From the NCBI RefSeq assembly GCF_030408455.1, contig NZ_CP046977.1, forward strand, positions 310,001-374,000: 64,000 nt of DNA. Direction: 5' to 3'. The position numbers were made by a program, and so were the translations under genes. This DNA is from Corynebacterium atrinae. Lineage in GTDB: Bacteria > Actinomycetota > Actinomycetes > Mycobacteriales > Mycobacteriaceae. The notes beneath the pieces were generated by a model. The model saw only the letters and a list, made by a program, of their open reading frames with translations, did no database searches and was not told the DNA's origin. Every line of letters begins with the position of its first letter. Position 1 is the stretch's first letter. Below are positions 1-8,401 of this stretch, one piece after another.

Positions 1-2258
1 AGCGCCAACAGGGCGTAAATGATGAGAAGTAGTTGGTTGATCTGGGTTCCCAGCGTGTTGCCGTATTCCGCCTTCGTCTTCACCTGAACCACCAACAGCG
101 ACGCGGTCGCCGCCGCCAGGTTGTCCCGCAATTGGGCATCGGACACCGATCCGTCACCGGTCACAAAGATTGCTTGTCGATGCAGGCTTGAGTCCAGGTT
201 GTCCAGCACCTTCGCCGCTGCAGCGAGGCTCACCGTGATGTGGCCCAAAGTGGAATAGTCGGTGTAGACGCCGGTGATGGGGATGAACATTTCGGTGTAG
301 AAGTCGCCCTGGAAGGCATTGATCCCAATGAGGTCGCCGACCCCGAGGTCGGCCTGGGAGGCATACTCCGCCGAGATGGCGGCACCTTCCAGGGCGTTGT
401 TCATGCTCCCCGAAATGAGCCCGACGTCGATGTACTGGGAGAAGTCATCATCGACGACGGTGGTGGTGAGGTTGTCCCAGTTATCCACCTGTAAGGGCGC
501 GGACATGAGGGTGCCCGCGCGTGCCACGCCCGGGGTCGCCATGACTAGGGATGTGGTTTGTTCTGGCAACCCGAGGGTAGAGGTACCGGCCTGCGTCGAA
601 AAGTTGTTTCCGCCGAGACTGTCGAGGACGACGGGGACGGAGACGTTGGATTCGAGCATGCCGAAGACGCTGGCCCGCGTGGTCGCGCCGATGGTGCCAA
701 CGCAGGCGACGAGGCCGACTCCCAGCGCCAGGGCTAGCGCGGAGGATGCCGAGCGTCGGGGATTGCGAACTGCGTTTCGACGTGCCAGAGTGCCCACCGC
801 ACCCAGGGGGACCGTCAGTGCTCGGCCGAGAGTTTGGCCCGCGGCAACCACGAGGGTGGGGCCGATGAGCGGAATGGCGAGGAAAACGATGACCACGCCG
901 ATGCCGGTGAAAGCTAGACGTTGTTCGACGTCGGGAGCAACCTCGTTGACGGAATTAATCAGCGCCGAACCCGCCACCAGCACTGCTCCGAGGGACATCA
1001 AAACTCCGGCGATGAGGAGTCGCAGGCGCGGTGCTCGGGTACGGCGGGCGTCGGAAAGGTCGAAAGCTTGGACCGGGGGAAGCATCCCGGCCCGGCGGGC
1101 AGGGGCCAGGGCGGATGCCATCGTGATGATGACGCCAAAAGCTAGCGGCAAGGCGATGGCCTCGTTCGTCCAGGTGAAGTCGATGGAGGCGAGCTCCCCG
1201 CCGACGTAATTGAAGGCGGCCAAGAGCCCAGCGACGAAGATGAAAGCCGCTGAGATACCGACAAAAGATCCCACGAGGCCGACGAGGAACGCCTCGGTGA
1301 GAACGGAATAGGCCACCTGAACGGTGGAAACACCGATGGAACGCAAGAGGGCGAACTCGCGGGTGCGCTGGCCGACGACCATCGCGAAGGTGTTGGTGAT
1401 GTTGAAAGCACCCACGAGCAGAGCTACGGCCCCGAAGATAACCAGCACGTAGCGGACGAACTCCATCTGTTGGAGGACGGCGCCGCTGATGTGCTCGACA
1501 ATCTGCTCGGGCAGCAGGGGAGTGAGGTCCCGCCAGGCCAATCCGATCCGGTTGCGCACCACCATCGGGTCCACGCCCGGTTGCGTCGAAATGACCACTT
1601 GCGAGGCGTGATCGAGTTCCGTGAACAATTGCAGGTAACGGTCGGAGGTGAACATGACGCTGATCCACCCGGCCGTGTCACGGGAGGAATCGAAAATTCC
1701 CGACACTTTCACGCGCAGATGCTCCCTGGGGGTGATTACCTGCAGCCACTCGCCCACGCTGACGTGCGCCCGGTCGGCGGCGGAGGAATTGAGCAGGACC
1801 TCATACCCTTTGCGGGGTAGCTCCCCGGCGATGAGTTCGGGACTGGGCCCGACGACCTGGTCTTCGGGGTACACCGCGGCCGGGTGGGCGCCGGACGACC
1901 CCGCCTGCATGGGTATGCCGTTCGGCGGGATCACAATGATCCCGGAGTTCCCCGCGGCGCGGATACCGCCTGGGGTTCCGGGCCCGTCCCCGACGATGTT
2001 GATGGCCCGGACCTCGGGCCAGGATTGAATCTCGGCGATGACCTCGAAAGGCACACCCTGTTGTGAGGTGGAGCTGCCGACCAAGCCGATGTCCACCCCA
2101 TCGACTCCGGCGTCGATGATCGAGTCAAAGGAGCGTTCCATCGCGTTGGTGAGCAAGAGCGATCCAGAGATGAAAGCAGTGCCCAGCACCACGGAGATGA
2201 AAGTCAGCACCATGCGACCCCGGTAGGTGACAGCTGACCGCCACGAAACTTTCAGCAT
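1..2258 (-). CDS. FtsX-family ABC transporter permease (C-terminus beyond window)
   Basis: Membrane subunit of an ABC transporter of the FtsX/MacB permease class. It begins at an ATG at 2258 (MLKVSWRSAVTYRGRM) and stays open to the window edge, giving about 752 residues. What is visible: one N-terminal membrane segment near residues 15-38, a large extracytoplasmic domain, three hydrophobic segments around residues 260-390 with the FtsX-like stretch NTFAMVVGQRTREFALLRSIG, then a second, similar half starting near residue 480 (RNPRRSASSALALALG). Such permeases carry two FtsX domains and usually act in lipoprotein or peptide export with a separate ATPase. No ATPase gene is visible, so it may lie beyond the left edge. 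The start is 20 bp after the stop of the upstream Cys-rich gene, suggesting co-transcription. Confidence 0.85.
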   Translation of the reverse strand, partial: MLKVSWRSAVTYRGRMVLTFISVVLGTAFISGSLLLTNAMERSFDSIIDAGVDGVDIGLVGSSTSQQGVPFEVIAEIQSWPEVRAINIVGDGPGTPGGIRAAGNSGIIVIPPNGIPMQAGSSGAHPAAVYPEDQVVGPSPELIAGELPRKGYEVLLNSSAADRAHVSVGEWLQVITPREHLRVKVSGIFDSSRDTAGWISVMFTSDRYLQLFTELDHASQVVISTQPGVDPMVVRNRIGLAWRDLTPLLPEQIVEHISGAVLQQMEFVRYVLVIFGAVALLVGAFNITNTFAMVVGQRTREFALLRSIGVSTVQVAYSVLTEAFLVGLVGSFVGISAAFIFVAGLLAAFNYVGGELASIDFTWTNEAIALPLAFGVIITMASALAPARRAGMLPPVQAFDLSDARRTRAPRLRLLIAGVLMSLGAVLVAGSALINSVNEVAPDVEQRLAFTGIGVVIVFLAIPLIGPTLVVAAGQTLGRALTVPLGAVGTLARRNAVRNPRRSASSALALALGVGLVACVGTIGATTRASVFGMLESNVSVPVVLDSLGGNNFSTQAGTSTLGLPEQTTSLVMATPGVARAGTLMSAPLQVDNWDNLTTTVVDDDFSQYIDVGLISGSMNNALEGAAISAEYASQADLGVGDLIGINAFQGDFYTEMFIPITGVYTDYSTLGHITVSLAAAAKVLDNLDSSLHRQAIFVTGDGSVSDAQLRDNLAAATASLLVVQVKTKAEYGNTLGTQINQLLLIIYALLA

Positions 2259-2278
2259 CGTGGCACTAGAGTGTCTGC

Positions 2279-3157
2279 TCACGCCGTACTGCACGGGTGT
2301 GGAGCGGACCGGAAGCCGGCGGCAGCCCGGCGCTGGCAATGCTCCGCCAACACGTCGAAAGATGCCCGGCCCATGAGCGCCACCAGCTCGTTTTCGTAGG
2401 ACTGCCACATGGGTACCGGGCTCGTGTGGCAAGAGGAGTCCTCGGTGCAGTACCAATCAAAGTCCTCGCCGCCACCGCCCCACGTGCGACGGTGATACTC
2501 CCCGATGACGGTGCGGAGGATCTCGACGCCGTCCGTGCGGTCCTCGTAGGCCTCGTCGCGGTGCAGGGGTACCTGCCAGCACACTTCCGGCTTTTCGACG
2601 GTCAGGTCACGTCCCTCCGCCACCGCCCACTGGTGGATGGCACATCCGGGTCCAGTCGGCCAACCTTGCCGGTTGGCAAACAAACACGCCCCGTCGACGA
2701 TTTTGGTCTTCAAAGCGGGCTCGGGTTCACCATTGTCATCATCAAGTTCGTCCCACACCAGCCACGGCTCCAACTGCACCGGATCGGCCTCGCGGAGGAA
2801 ACCGTCCACCTCGACGGGGCGGTGTTGCCAGTAATGGGCGGGCATTTCGGAGACGGCGTTATACAACTGGTCTCGATCGGTCTCATCGGCGAGGTAGGCG
2901 CCATGGACACAACAGCCCACATCCGGCTTCGCGGCATCGATACCGGGGCAGAGTTCAGTACCGAACTGGCAGCTCCAGCGAGACTCCAGCCACGTAAGGT
3001 CAATCTGAAAAATGTGCTGCGGGTCCTCGGGGTTATAAAACTCAAACCACTCGCGAGGAAAATCAGGGGCGACTTCGCGGCCAGCCAAGATTTGGCGGCC
3101 GGCGGGGGAGGATTCTGGGAAACCCAGAAAAACCTGGGTCGGACGCGGGCGGTTCAC
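2279..3157 (-). CDS. Conserved Cys-rich protein, possible DUF3109/YkgJ-like metal-binding protein
   Basis: 292-residue soluble protein of unknown function. I chose the GTG at 3157 ([16 protein letters not shown]); the reading frame is open further upstream but would run into the divergent ppx gene. Cysteines occur as [25 protein letters not shown] and [10 protein letters not shown], then WYCTEDSSC. The order CCV-G-A-L, CAI and KP-x-x-C resembles my memory of DUF3109/YkgJ-type proteins, which are thought to bind an iron or zinc centre; this assignment is inference. There is no signal peptide or membrane segment. Its start lies only 34 bp from that of ppx on the other strand, so the two promoters must overlap. 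It may be co-transcribed with the ABC permease downstream. Confidence 0.7.
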   Translation of the reverse strand: MNRPRPTQVFLGFPESSPAGRQILAGREVAPDFPREWFEFYNPEDPQHIFQIDLTWLESRWSCQFGTELCPGIDAAKPDVGCCVHGAYLADETDRDQLYNAVSEMPAHYWQHRPVEVDGFLREADPVQLEPWLVWDELDDDNGEPEPALKTKIVDGACLFANRQGWPTGPGCAIHQWAVAEGRDLTVEKPEVCWQVPLHRDEAYEDRTDGVEILRTVIGEYHRRTWGGGGEDFDWYCTEDSSCHTSPVPMWQSYENELVALMGRASFDVLAEHCQRRAAAGFRSAPHPCSTA

Positions 3158-3191
3158 ACTTGAACAGGTTAGACCGTCTACCCTGATACAT

Positions 3192-4160
3192 GTGCGACTA
3201 GGTGTATTGGATGTGGGCAGCAACACTGTCCACCTCGTGGCAGTGGATGCCCGCAATGGCGGTCACCCTACCCCCATGAGTGACTGGAAGACGACGCTGC
3301 GACTCGTGGAACTCATCGACGGCGACGACGCTATCGACGATAAAGGTCTGCGCAAACTGACCAAAGCGGTCGGAGAGGCGGCGGAACTGGCAAGCACTCT
3401 CGGGTGCAAGGAAATCATGCCGTTTGCCACCTCGGCCGTGCGTTCCGCGACCAATTCCGATGACGTGCTCGATCACGTGGAGAAGGAAACCGGCGTCCGA
3501 CTGGAAGTTCTTTCCGGGGAAGACGAAGCCCGACTCACGTTCCTGGCGGTTCGCCGCTGGTACGGCTGGTCCGCGGGGCGCATCACCAACCTCGATATCG
3601 GCGGAGGTTCCCTCGAACTGTCCACCGGCTCGGATGAGACCCCAGACGTGGCCGTCTCCCTCGACCTGGGCGCGGGGCGCCTGACCCACCAGTGGTTCGA
3701 TACCGATCCGCCGGAACGCAAGCGGATCAACCTTCTGCGCGACTACATCGACGCCGAGCTGGTCGATGCTGCCCGCCAGATCCGGGTCTACGGAACCGCC
3801 GGGGTCGCCGTCGGCACCTCGAAGACTTTCCGCACGCTGGCCCGCCTCACCGGTGCGGCCCCGAGTGCAGAGGGCCCCTACGTCAAACGCACGCTCACCG
3901 CACCAGGTCTGCGCCAACTCATCGCCTTTATCTCCCGCATGACTGCTGCTGACCGGGCTGAGCTGGAAGGCATCAGCTCGGATCGTTCGCATCAAATTGT
4001 CGCTGGCGCTTTGGTCGCGGAGGCCAGCATGCGGGCCCTCGGGTTGGAAAAGATCGAGATCTGCCCCTGGGCGTTGCGGGAAGGCGTCATCTTGCGCCGA
4101 ATTGATAAGGGACTTACCCAGGAGGACCTGGGAATTTCGGCTGACCAGGATAGGATGTGA
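3192..4160 (+). CDS. ppx: Exopolyphosphatase (Ppx/GppA family)
   Basis: Hydrolyses inorganic polyphosphate, or ppGpp-related pppGpp in GppA members, in the cytoplasm. The 322 residues match the short actinobacterial Ppx type. The ASKHA fold signatures are present: N-terminal phosphate loop [14 protein letters not shown], a second loop [10 protein letters not shown] near residue 135, and [13 protein letters not shown] around residue 205. The start is GTG at 3192. A candidate -10 hexamer TACCCT at 3179-3184 lies only a few bases upstream, which would give a leaderless transcript as is common in this order. The 3' end overlaps the next gene by a few bases. A cluster with a polyphosphate-polymerase-like VTC domain lies about 2.6 kb downstream on the other strand. 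Confidence 0.93.
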   Translation: MRLGVLDVGSNTVHLVAVDARNGGHPTPMSDWKTTLRLVELIDGDDAIDDKGLRKLTKAVGEAAELASTLGCKEIMPFATSAVRSATNSDDVLDHVEKETGVRLEVLSGEDEARLTFLAVRRWYGWSAGRITNLDIGGGSLELSTGSDETPDVAVSLDLGAGRLTHQWFDTDPPERKRINLLRDYIDAELVDAARQIRVYGTAGVAVGTSKTFRTLARLTGAAPSAEGPYVKRTLTAPGLRQLIAFISRMTAADRAELEGISSDRSHQIVAGALVAEASMRALGLEKIEICPWALREGVILRRIDKGLTQEDLGISADQDRM

Positions 4161-4162
4161 CC

Positions 4163-4885
4163 ATGAGCGACAAACAACTAACCGTCGCCGAGCTGCTTGC
4201 GCGCGCGGCCAAGGAGGGTCCTGCGACCGACGTGCCGCGTCGTCGTCGGCGCCGGAGCCTCGAAGATGGTGGTATTTCGGTCGCTGAGCTGACCGGTTCC
4301 ATCCCCGCGGTCAAGGAGAAGCCGGCCGAGTCGAAGCATTCCTCCGTGCCGATCGATCCGCCGGAGTCAGAGCCTGAGGTAGAGCCAGAGGTCGAGGTCA
4401 CGGAAGCTACCGAGGTGGTGGAACCGCAGGTTCCGACCCCCGCGACCGACCAGACTGTCATCTTCCAGAAGATTGATGCGGACGATGCGGACGCGGACGT
4501 CGCTAAGCAGTCCGTGATCGTCGAAGAGGAGGCCGCCACCGGCGAGATCCCGGCGATTGCTGTCGAGGACGAGCCGGAGCCGGAGGCTGAGCTAGAGGTC
4601 GTGGAAGAGACTGAGGCCGAAGTCGAGGAGAAGACCTCGATGACCGGCATTATTCTCATGGCGGTCATTGGCGTCGTCCTGGGGGTCGTGGTGTTCAAGG
4701 GCTTCGAGCTGCTGTGGGAAAACCTGAGCCGGCCGATTGTCGCCGCTCTCGCCATCGTGGTCACCGGCGTCATGGTGGGCGTGGTGCGGGCGCTACGTAC
4801 CTCCAACGATGGGTTGTCGATGTTCCTGGCGGCCGTGGTTGGCCTGGTCATGACCTTTGGGCCGCTGCTCATCGTGATGCTTTAA
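4163..4885 (+). CDS. Acidic-domain integral membrane protein, function unknown
   Basis: About 240 residues. The N-terminal 160 or so are highly acidic and low in complexity, after a basic patch (PRRRRRRSLEDG) near residue 25. The C-terminal 80 hold about three hydrophobic segments, starting with TGIILMAVIGVVLGVVVFKG. I take the ATG at 4163 (MSDKQLTVAELL); an in-frame GTG at 4157 overlapping the ppx stop is possible. It follows ppx directly, as an equivalent gene does in other corynebacteria, so it is probably in the same operon. An intrinsic terminator follows at 4898. No enzyme motif is visible and no function is assigned. Confidence 0.8.
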   Translation: MSDKQLTVAELLARAAKEGPATDVPRRRRRRSLEDGGISVAELTGSIPAVKEKPAESKHSSVPIDPPESEPEVEPEVEVTEATEVVEPQVPTPATDQTVIFQKIDADDADADVAKQSVIVEEEAATGEIPAIAVEDEPEPEAELEVVEETEAEVEEKTSMTGIILMAVIGVVLGVVVFKGFELLWENLSRPIVAALAIVVTGVMVGVVRALRTSNDGLSMFLAAVVGLVMTFGPLLIVML

Positions 4886-4897
4886 GCACACACAGAC

Positions 4898-4934
4898 AAC
4901 TGCTCCCCCTCCGTGCGAGGGGGAGCAGTTTTTT
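4898..4934 (+). terminator. Intrinsic terminator after the ppx operon
   Basis: Perfect 13-bp arms, 4898-4910 (aactgctccccct) and 4918-4930, with a 7-nt loop and a run of T at 4929-4934. Confidence 0.93.
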
Positions 4935-4937
4935 GTG

Positions 4938-5051
4938 TGATCGCGACCGGCTGATCGCGACCGGAACGCGCTCGCGAGGTGAGGTCGGAGCTAAAAGCCC
5001 AGGTCGCGTTTCCCGGCTCGGCTAAAAGTCGGGAGGAGGGCGTCGCGATCA
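4938..5051. repeat. Dispersed intergenic TIR repeat, copy A
   Basis: 114 bp starting TGATCGCGACC and ending CGTCGCGATCA, with internal blocks AAAGCCCAGGTCG and CTAAAAGTCG. The same element recurs at 45413-45528 and 56026-56141. The left end holds a tandem duplication of TGATCGCGACCGG. This copy starts right behind the T-run of a terminator. No coding potential is seen. Confidence 0.85.
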
Positions 5052-5063
5052 ACCGGTTCCCGG

Positions 5064-6755
5064 CTAACCCATCGGCCGCGCCGGGGGCTGACCGTTCCCG
5101 GGCATCATGCCGCCACCCATGCCACCGGGGCCTGCACCTGCAACGCCTTGACCTGCGGTGACGGCAGTGTCGGTGCCATTGACCGTCACCGTGTACTGCT
5201 CACCGTTAGCGATCGCCGCGCTCGAGTATTGGACCAAGCCGAAGTCCTTGACGGCGGTGAAGGTCGCGATGGTGGCCCCGGAGGAGTCCTTCACGATGAT
5301 CTCATCGCCTGCCCGGCCGCTGGCGGTGGCGGCAATCCACCCTTGGCCGTCGGTGGACGTCGGGTTGACGGGCATGCCGTTGGAGCCGACGGCGATGAGC
5401 TCGCCGCCAGTGAGGGTGAACTCACCTTCCGTGTCCAAGGTTCCGTTGCCGTTGTCCGTCGGACCCCACACGGTGGTGGTGCCGCCGCTGATGTGGAGGT
5501 CGCCGTTGGAATCGAGGCCGTCGCCACCCGCGTTGACCGTGAGGGTGCCGCCGGTAATGGTCACCTGCTCTCCGGTGCTGCCCATGGGCGGCTGGTTGGA
5601 TTGCGTCGCGGACGTGGTTTCTTCCGAAGTGGCGGCGAGCCCGGCTTCGGCGGTGGTGGAACCGGAGCCGTTGACGCCATCGTCGGTCGAGGTGACGTTG
5701 ATGTCTCCGCCGGAGATAGTGATCAGTCCGGCCTCGATGCCCTCGTTGGATTCGGCGATAGTGAGGGTGGCGCCGTCGAGTACCGCGGCGACCTCGGCGT
5801 GGACGCCATCGTCGCCGGTCTTTGCGGTGATCTCGCCGCCGCTCAGCCGCAGCGCGCCCTTGGAGTGGACGGCGTCGTCGCCCGAGTCGATCGTGGTGTT
5901 GCCACCTTCGACGATGACGTAGGTGCCCGCCTTCAGACCCTTGGCGGAGGTATCGGTCTTGCCTGCCGACGCCCCGCCACCCGCCGTCAGCGTGAGGTCA
6001 CCGTCGCTGACGATGAGGTCGGTGGACGCGTCGATGGCATCTCCCTGAGAGGTCACGGTGAGGGTGCCGCCCTGGATGTCCACGTACCCCTTGGTCGGGT
6101 CGTCGTCCTTGTCGGACTTCAGGCCATCGCCCCCGGACTCGACGGTGAGGCTTCCGCCCTTGATCACGAGCGCATCGTTGCCCTGGATGCCATCATCGGC
6201 GGCCTTGACGCGGTAGGTGCCCGACAGGACCGCGAGGTCGTCATTGGCGGTGATGCCATCGTTGCCTTCGCCTTCCGCCGTGACGTCGAGGGTGCCGGAG
6301 CCGGACAACGTGAGGTCGGCGGCGATGTCGATGGGGCCAGTGACGGTGTTGGTACCGGTGGAATCGATGGCCACATCTTCGGCGTTGGTCGCGGTGATGC
6401 CCTTCGCAATTGTGGCGTCATTGAGCAGGAGGACGACCTGGGCGTCGGGGGCATCGATGGACACGGATTCGATGTCGCCGCTCAGCCGGTACACGCCGCC
6501 GCTGGTGATCTGAATGTCGCTGCCGCTGAGGTCCTGGGCATCCGCGGCGTCCCACTCGTTAAAGGTGGATGCGTCGTGGTTCTCGGCTAGCGCCTCCGTG
6601 GCCGTCGGCGGGTTGACGGTACTGAAGGAACCGGAGGTTGCGGTGGCGGTCGGCGTGGTCGTCGCTCCGGTGCTCCCGGCGCCGGGGGAGCACGCGGCAA
6701 TGGACAAGCTCAAGCCGAGGACGGCGGCAGTGAGGGCAGGTTTCGTGATTTTCAT
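5064..6755 (-). CDS. Secreted lipoprotein with repetitive carbohydrate-binding-like (DUF4353-type) domain
   Basis: 563 residues. The N-terminus (MKITKPALTAAVLGLSLSIAACSPG) is a lipoprotein signal with lipobox IAAC, so the mature protein is anchored outside the membrane. The body is an imperfect repeat array rich in GDGI/GDDAVH/GDGLDSNG and SGG-x-I/L-T/V-x-S motifs, as expected for a parallel beta-helix. I recognise this as the domain annotated as carbohydrate-binding (DUF4353). The tail is Gly/Met/Pro-rich (GPGGMGGGMMPGNGQPP). The start follows an AAGGAA ribosome site and lies 12 bp after the VTC-domain reading frame, so it is the third gene of a DUF4956-VTC-lipoprotein operon. The ligand is unknown. 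Confidence 0.85.
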   Translation of the reverse strand: MKITKPALTAAVLGLSLSIAACSPGAGSTGATTTPTATATSGSFSTVNPPTATEALAENHDASTFNEWDAADAQDLSGSDIQITSGGVYRLSGDIESVSIDAPDAQVVLLLNDATIAKGITATNAEDVAIDSTGTNTVTGPIDIAADLTLSGSGTLDVTAEGEGNDGITANDDLAVLSGTYRVKAADDGIQGNDALVIKGGSLTVESGGDGLKSDKDDDPTKGYVDIQGGTLTVTSQGDAIDASTDLIVSDGDLTLTAGGGASAGKTDTSAKGLKAGTYVIVEGGNTTIDSGDDAVHSKGALRLSGGEITAKTGDDGVHAEVAAVLDGATLTIAESNEGIEAGLITISGGDINVTSTDDGVNGSGSTTAEAGLAATSEETTSATQSNQPPMGSTGEQVTITGGTLTVNAGGDGLDSNGDLHISGGTTTVWGPTDNGNGTLDTEGEFTLTGGELIAVGSNGMPVNPTSTDGQGWIAATASGRAGDEIIVKDSSGATIATFTAVKDFGLVQYSSAAIANGEQYTVTVNGTDTAVTAGQGVAGAGPGGMGGGMMPGNGQPPARPMG

Positions 6756-6767
6756 GGTGGTTGTTCC

Positions 6768-7500
6768 TTAAGAAAAGTAGTTGTTGAGCACGCGGTTCCA
6801 CCGGTTGCGGGGCAGCGAGCTGTTGAGGGCGGACATGCCGGTGCCGAACTTGGATATTCGCGCCGGGCGGTGGCCGGATGCCCAGAGCAGCCGGTCGACC
6901 TCGGAGGGGCGGGAGCCCGACTTGGTTTCCACCACGGCCATGTCAGGCCGCTCGAGGTAGCTATCGCGACTGGCCCAATCAAGCTGCGTATCGACGGTCG
7001 CCCGTCCCGTTCCATCCGCCATGAGCAAGGTGGTCCGGTGCCAGCTGCGCGCCGGTGTCCGGCGGCTGGCCGGCCGCCAGTAGGCGGCCTTCCAGCCAGG
7101 CCGCCGACTCGTCGCTCAGTCGCGCCTGCATGGCGTCGTCAAAGTCGCAGGCGATCCGCTCTTTAACGGTGACCCCGCGGGGACCCACGGCCTTGACCTC
7201 GAGGAAGGAGGTCCGGGATGCGAGGTAGGTTCGTGTGCGAACTTTGAACTTCCGACGCCGCGGGTGTGCCGCCATGTGGAAGCTCCGCAAGTCCGGAGTG
7301 TCGAAGTAGGTGGAACGGTACGGCTGGGGGACGCGGCCGTCGATACGCAAGACCCGAGTGCGGGGATCCAAGCCGCCGAGGGCGGCGTCGAGTTCGCGGC
7401 GGTGGAGGACGTATTTGCGGTCTACCCGGGTGAGCATCTCGGCCTCGGACACCAGCTCCTCGAGGCTGATCGGGGCGAGTGCGGAGTAAAAGCTAGGCAT
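6768..7500 (-). pseudogene. VTC-domain protein (polyphosphate polymerase-like), frameshifted
   Basis: VTC domains are CYTH-type nucleotidyltransferase folds that make polyphosphate in yeast; the bacterial stand-alone members are little studied. The N-terminal part (7500 to about 7060, MPSFYSALAPISLEELVSEA) carries TRVDRKYVL, the Arg/Lys-rich strand RRRKFKVRTRTYL and FLEVKAVGPRGVTVKERI. After GRLLAAGQPP the frame goes off and soon stops. The expected continuation (RTTLLMADGTGRATVDTQLDW, then MAVVETKSGSRPSEVDRLLW) appears one base over and runs to the TAA at 6768. One base too many, or two too few, between about 7040 and 7075 explains this. Its start overlaps the DUF4956 stop by 6-8 bp. It may be a true pseudogene, programmed shift or sequencing error. 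Confidence 0.8.
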
Positions 7501-8089
7501 CGATGGCCTCACGCAGGGGATTTTCCACCGGGGTAGTGGAGTGCGCGCGGGGCTGGAGGCCGACCTCGACGAGGGTGAGGTCATTGACCAGGTCGAGCTT
7601 GAGCACACTCACCGTCAGTACCTGCTGGCCAGTGAGGTTCTCGATCTCGGCGCGCAACTCGCGCTCCTGGGCAATGGCCCGATCGAGCTGAATCTGCTGC
7701 CGCTGCACGCCCCGCCTATTTACTAGCGAGGTATCGGCCACCGCGATGACCGCGATGATGAGCGCAATCATGGTGGTGCTGAGCAATGACACGGTGGCCA
7801 GGCCCGAGATCAAACCGATGGCCAGGGACGCGAAGTAATAAGCCACCTCCCGCTGGCTGATTTCGGAGGAGCGGAGCCGGATGATGGAGAGCACTCCAAA
7901 CAGTCCCAGACCCAAGCCTGCCCCCACAGAGGAGGTTGCCAGGATTTGAGAAACCGCCAGAACGCCAATGTTGACGCCCAAAAAGGCGACCGCCAAGTCA
8001 CTTCGGCGATGGCGGGGAAAGTAAATGCCAAACACCAGAACCAGAATTGCCATCAGATCTACGAAGATCATCATCGCGGGCGAAGTCAT
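7493..8089 (-). CDS. DUF4956-family membrane protein
   Basis: 198 residues. Four to five hydrophobic segments fill residues 5-120 (for example VDLMAILVLVFGIYFPRH and GLGLGLFGVLSIIRLRS). They contain the conserved loop RLRSSEISQREVAYYFASLA typical of DUF4956. A cytoplasmic coiled-coil-like tail follows (QLDRAIAQERELRAEIENLTG). First gene of a minus-strand trio with the VTC-domain gene and the beta-helix lipoprotein; DUF4956 and VTC proteins are often neighbours in bacteria and presumably act together. The ribosome site GAAAGGA precedes the ATG at 8089. The function is unknown. Confidence 0.85.
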   Translation of the reverse strand: MTSPAMMIFVDLMAILVLVFGIYFPRHRRSDLAVAFLGVNIGVLAVSQILATSSVGAGLGLGLFGVLSIIRLRSSEISQREVAYYFASLAIGLISGLATVSLLSTTMIALIIAVIAVADTSLVNRRGVQRQQIQLDRAIAQERELRAEIENLTGQQVLTVSVLKLDLVNDLTLVEVGLQPRAHSTTPVENPLREAIDA

Positions 8090-8219
8090 GGGAATGAGTT
8101 CCTTTCAATAGCGAGTACGAGGTGTTGATATCAGCGAGTATGGAAACTCAAGTTGTAAAAAAGCTGGAATGAGCTGGGAGGGAAGGTGGCAGAATAAGTA
8201 AAGAAGAGCCGGGTAGCTG

Positions 8220-8267
8220 GCAGTTGGCTGTATGCAATGGCGGTCGATGCCGTTGTTAGCTAACTGC
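8220..8267. other. Long nested hairpin upstream of the DUF4956 gene
   Basis: Arms 8220-8229 (gcagttggct) and 8258-8267 (agctaactgc) pair with one G-U. Inside, 8235-8241 (caatggc) pairs with 8249-8255 (gccgttg). It lies in the relatively AT-rich gap 8090-8401 between the divergent DUF4956 gene and proC. No T-run follows, so it is not an ordinary terminator. It could be a regulator site or an RNA structure. The rest of the gap shows nothing else recognisable. Confidence 0.5.
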
Positions 8268-8401
8268 AAATGAATAAGTTACTGAGAAAAAGCTAATTGG
8301 GAACAAAGGTGAGACGGCACTTTCTCATGTGTTTTGTTTCTCTTCAGGTGGCCTGCCCGGTGTCCTTGGGTGGCGCTCCAGCGTGTGGCAGGGTGGAGGC
8401 C

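Noticed and set aside
5148..6590. 480-codon plus-strand frame across the lipoprotein gene
   Set aside because: Antisense to a repetitive Gly/Asp-rich gene. The product is an Arg/Gly/Val-rich mirror with no ribosome site or family match.
6768..7028. C-terminal VTC half as a separate 86-residue gene starting MLMADG
   Set aside because: It is the second half of one domain after a frameshift, and has no ribosome site of its own.
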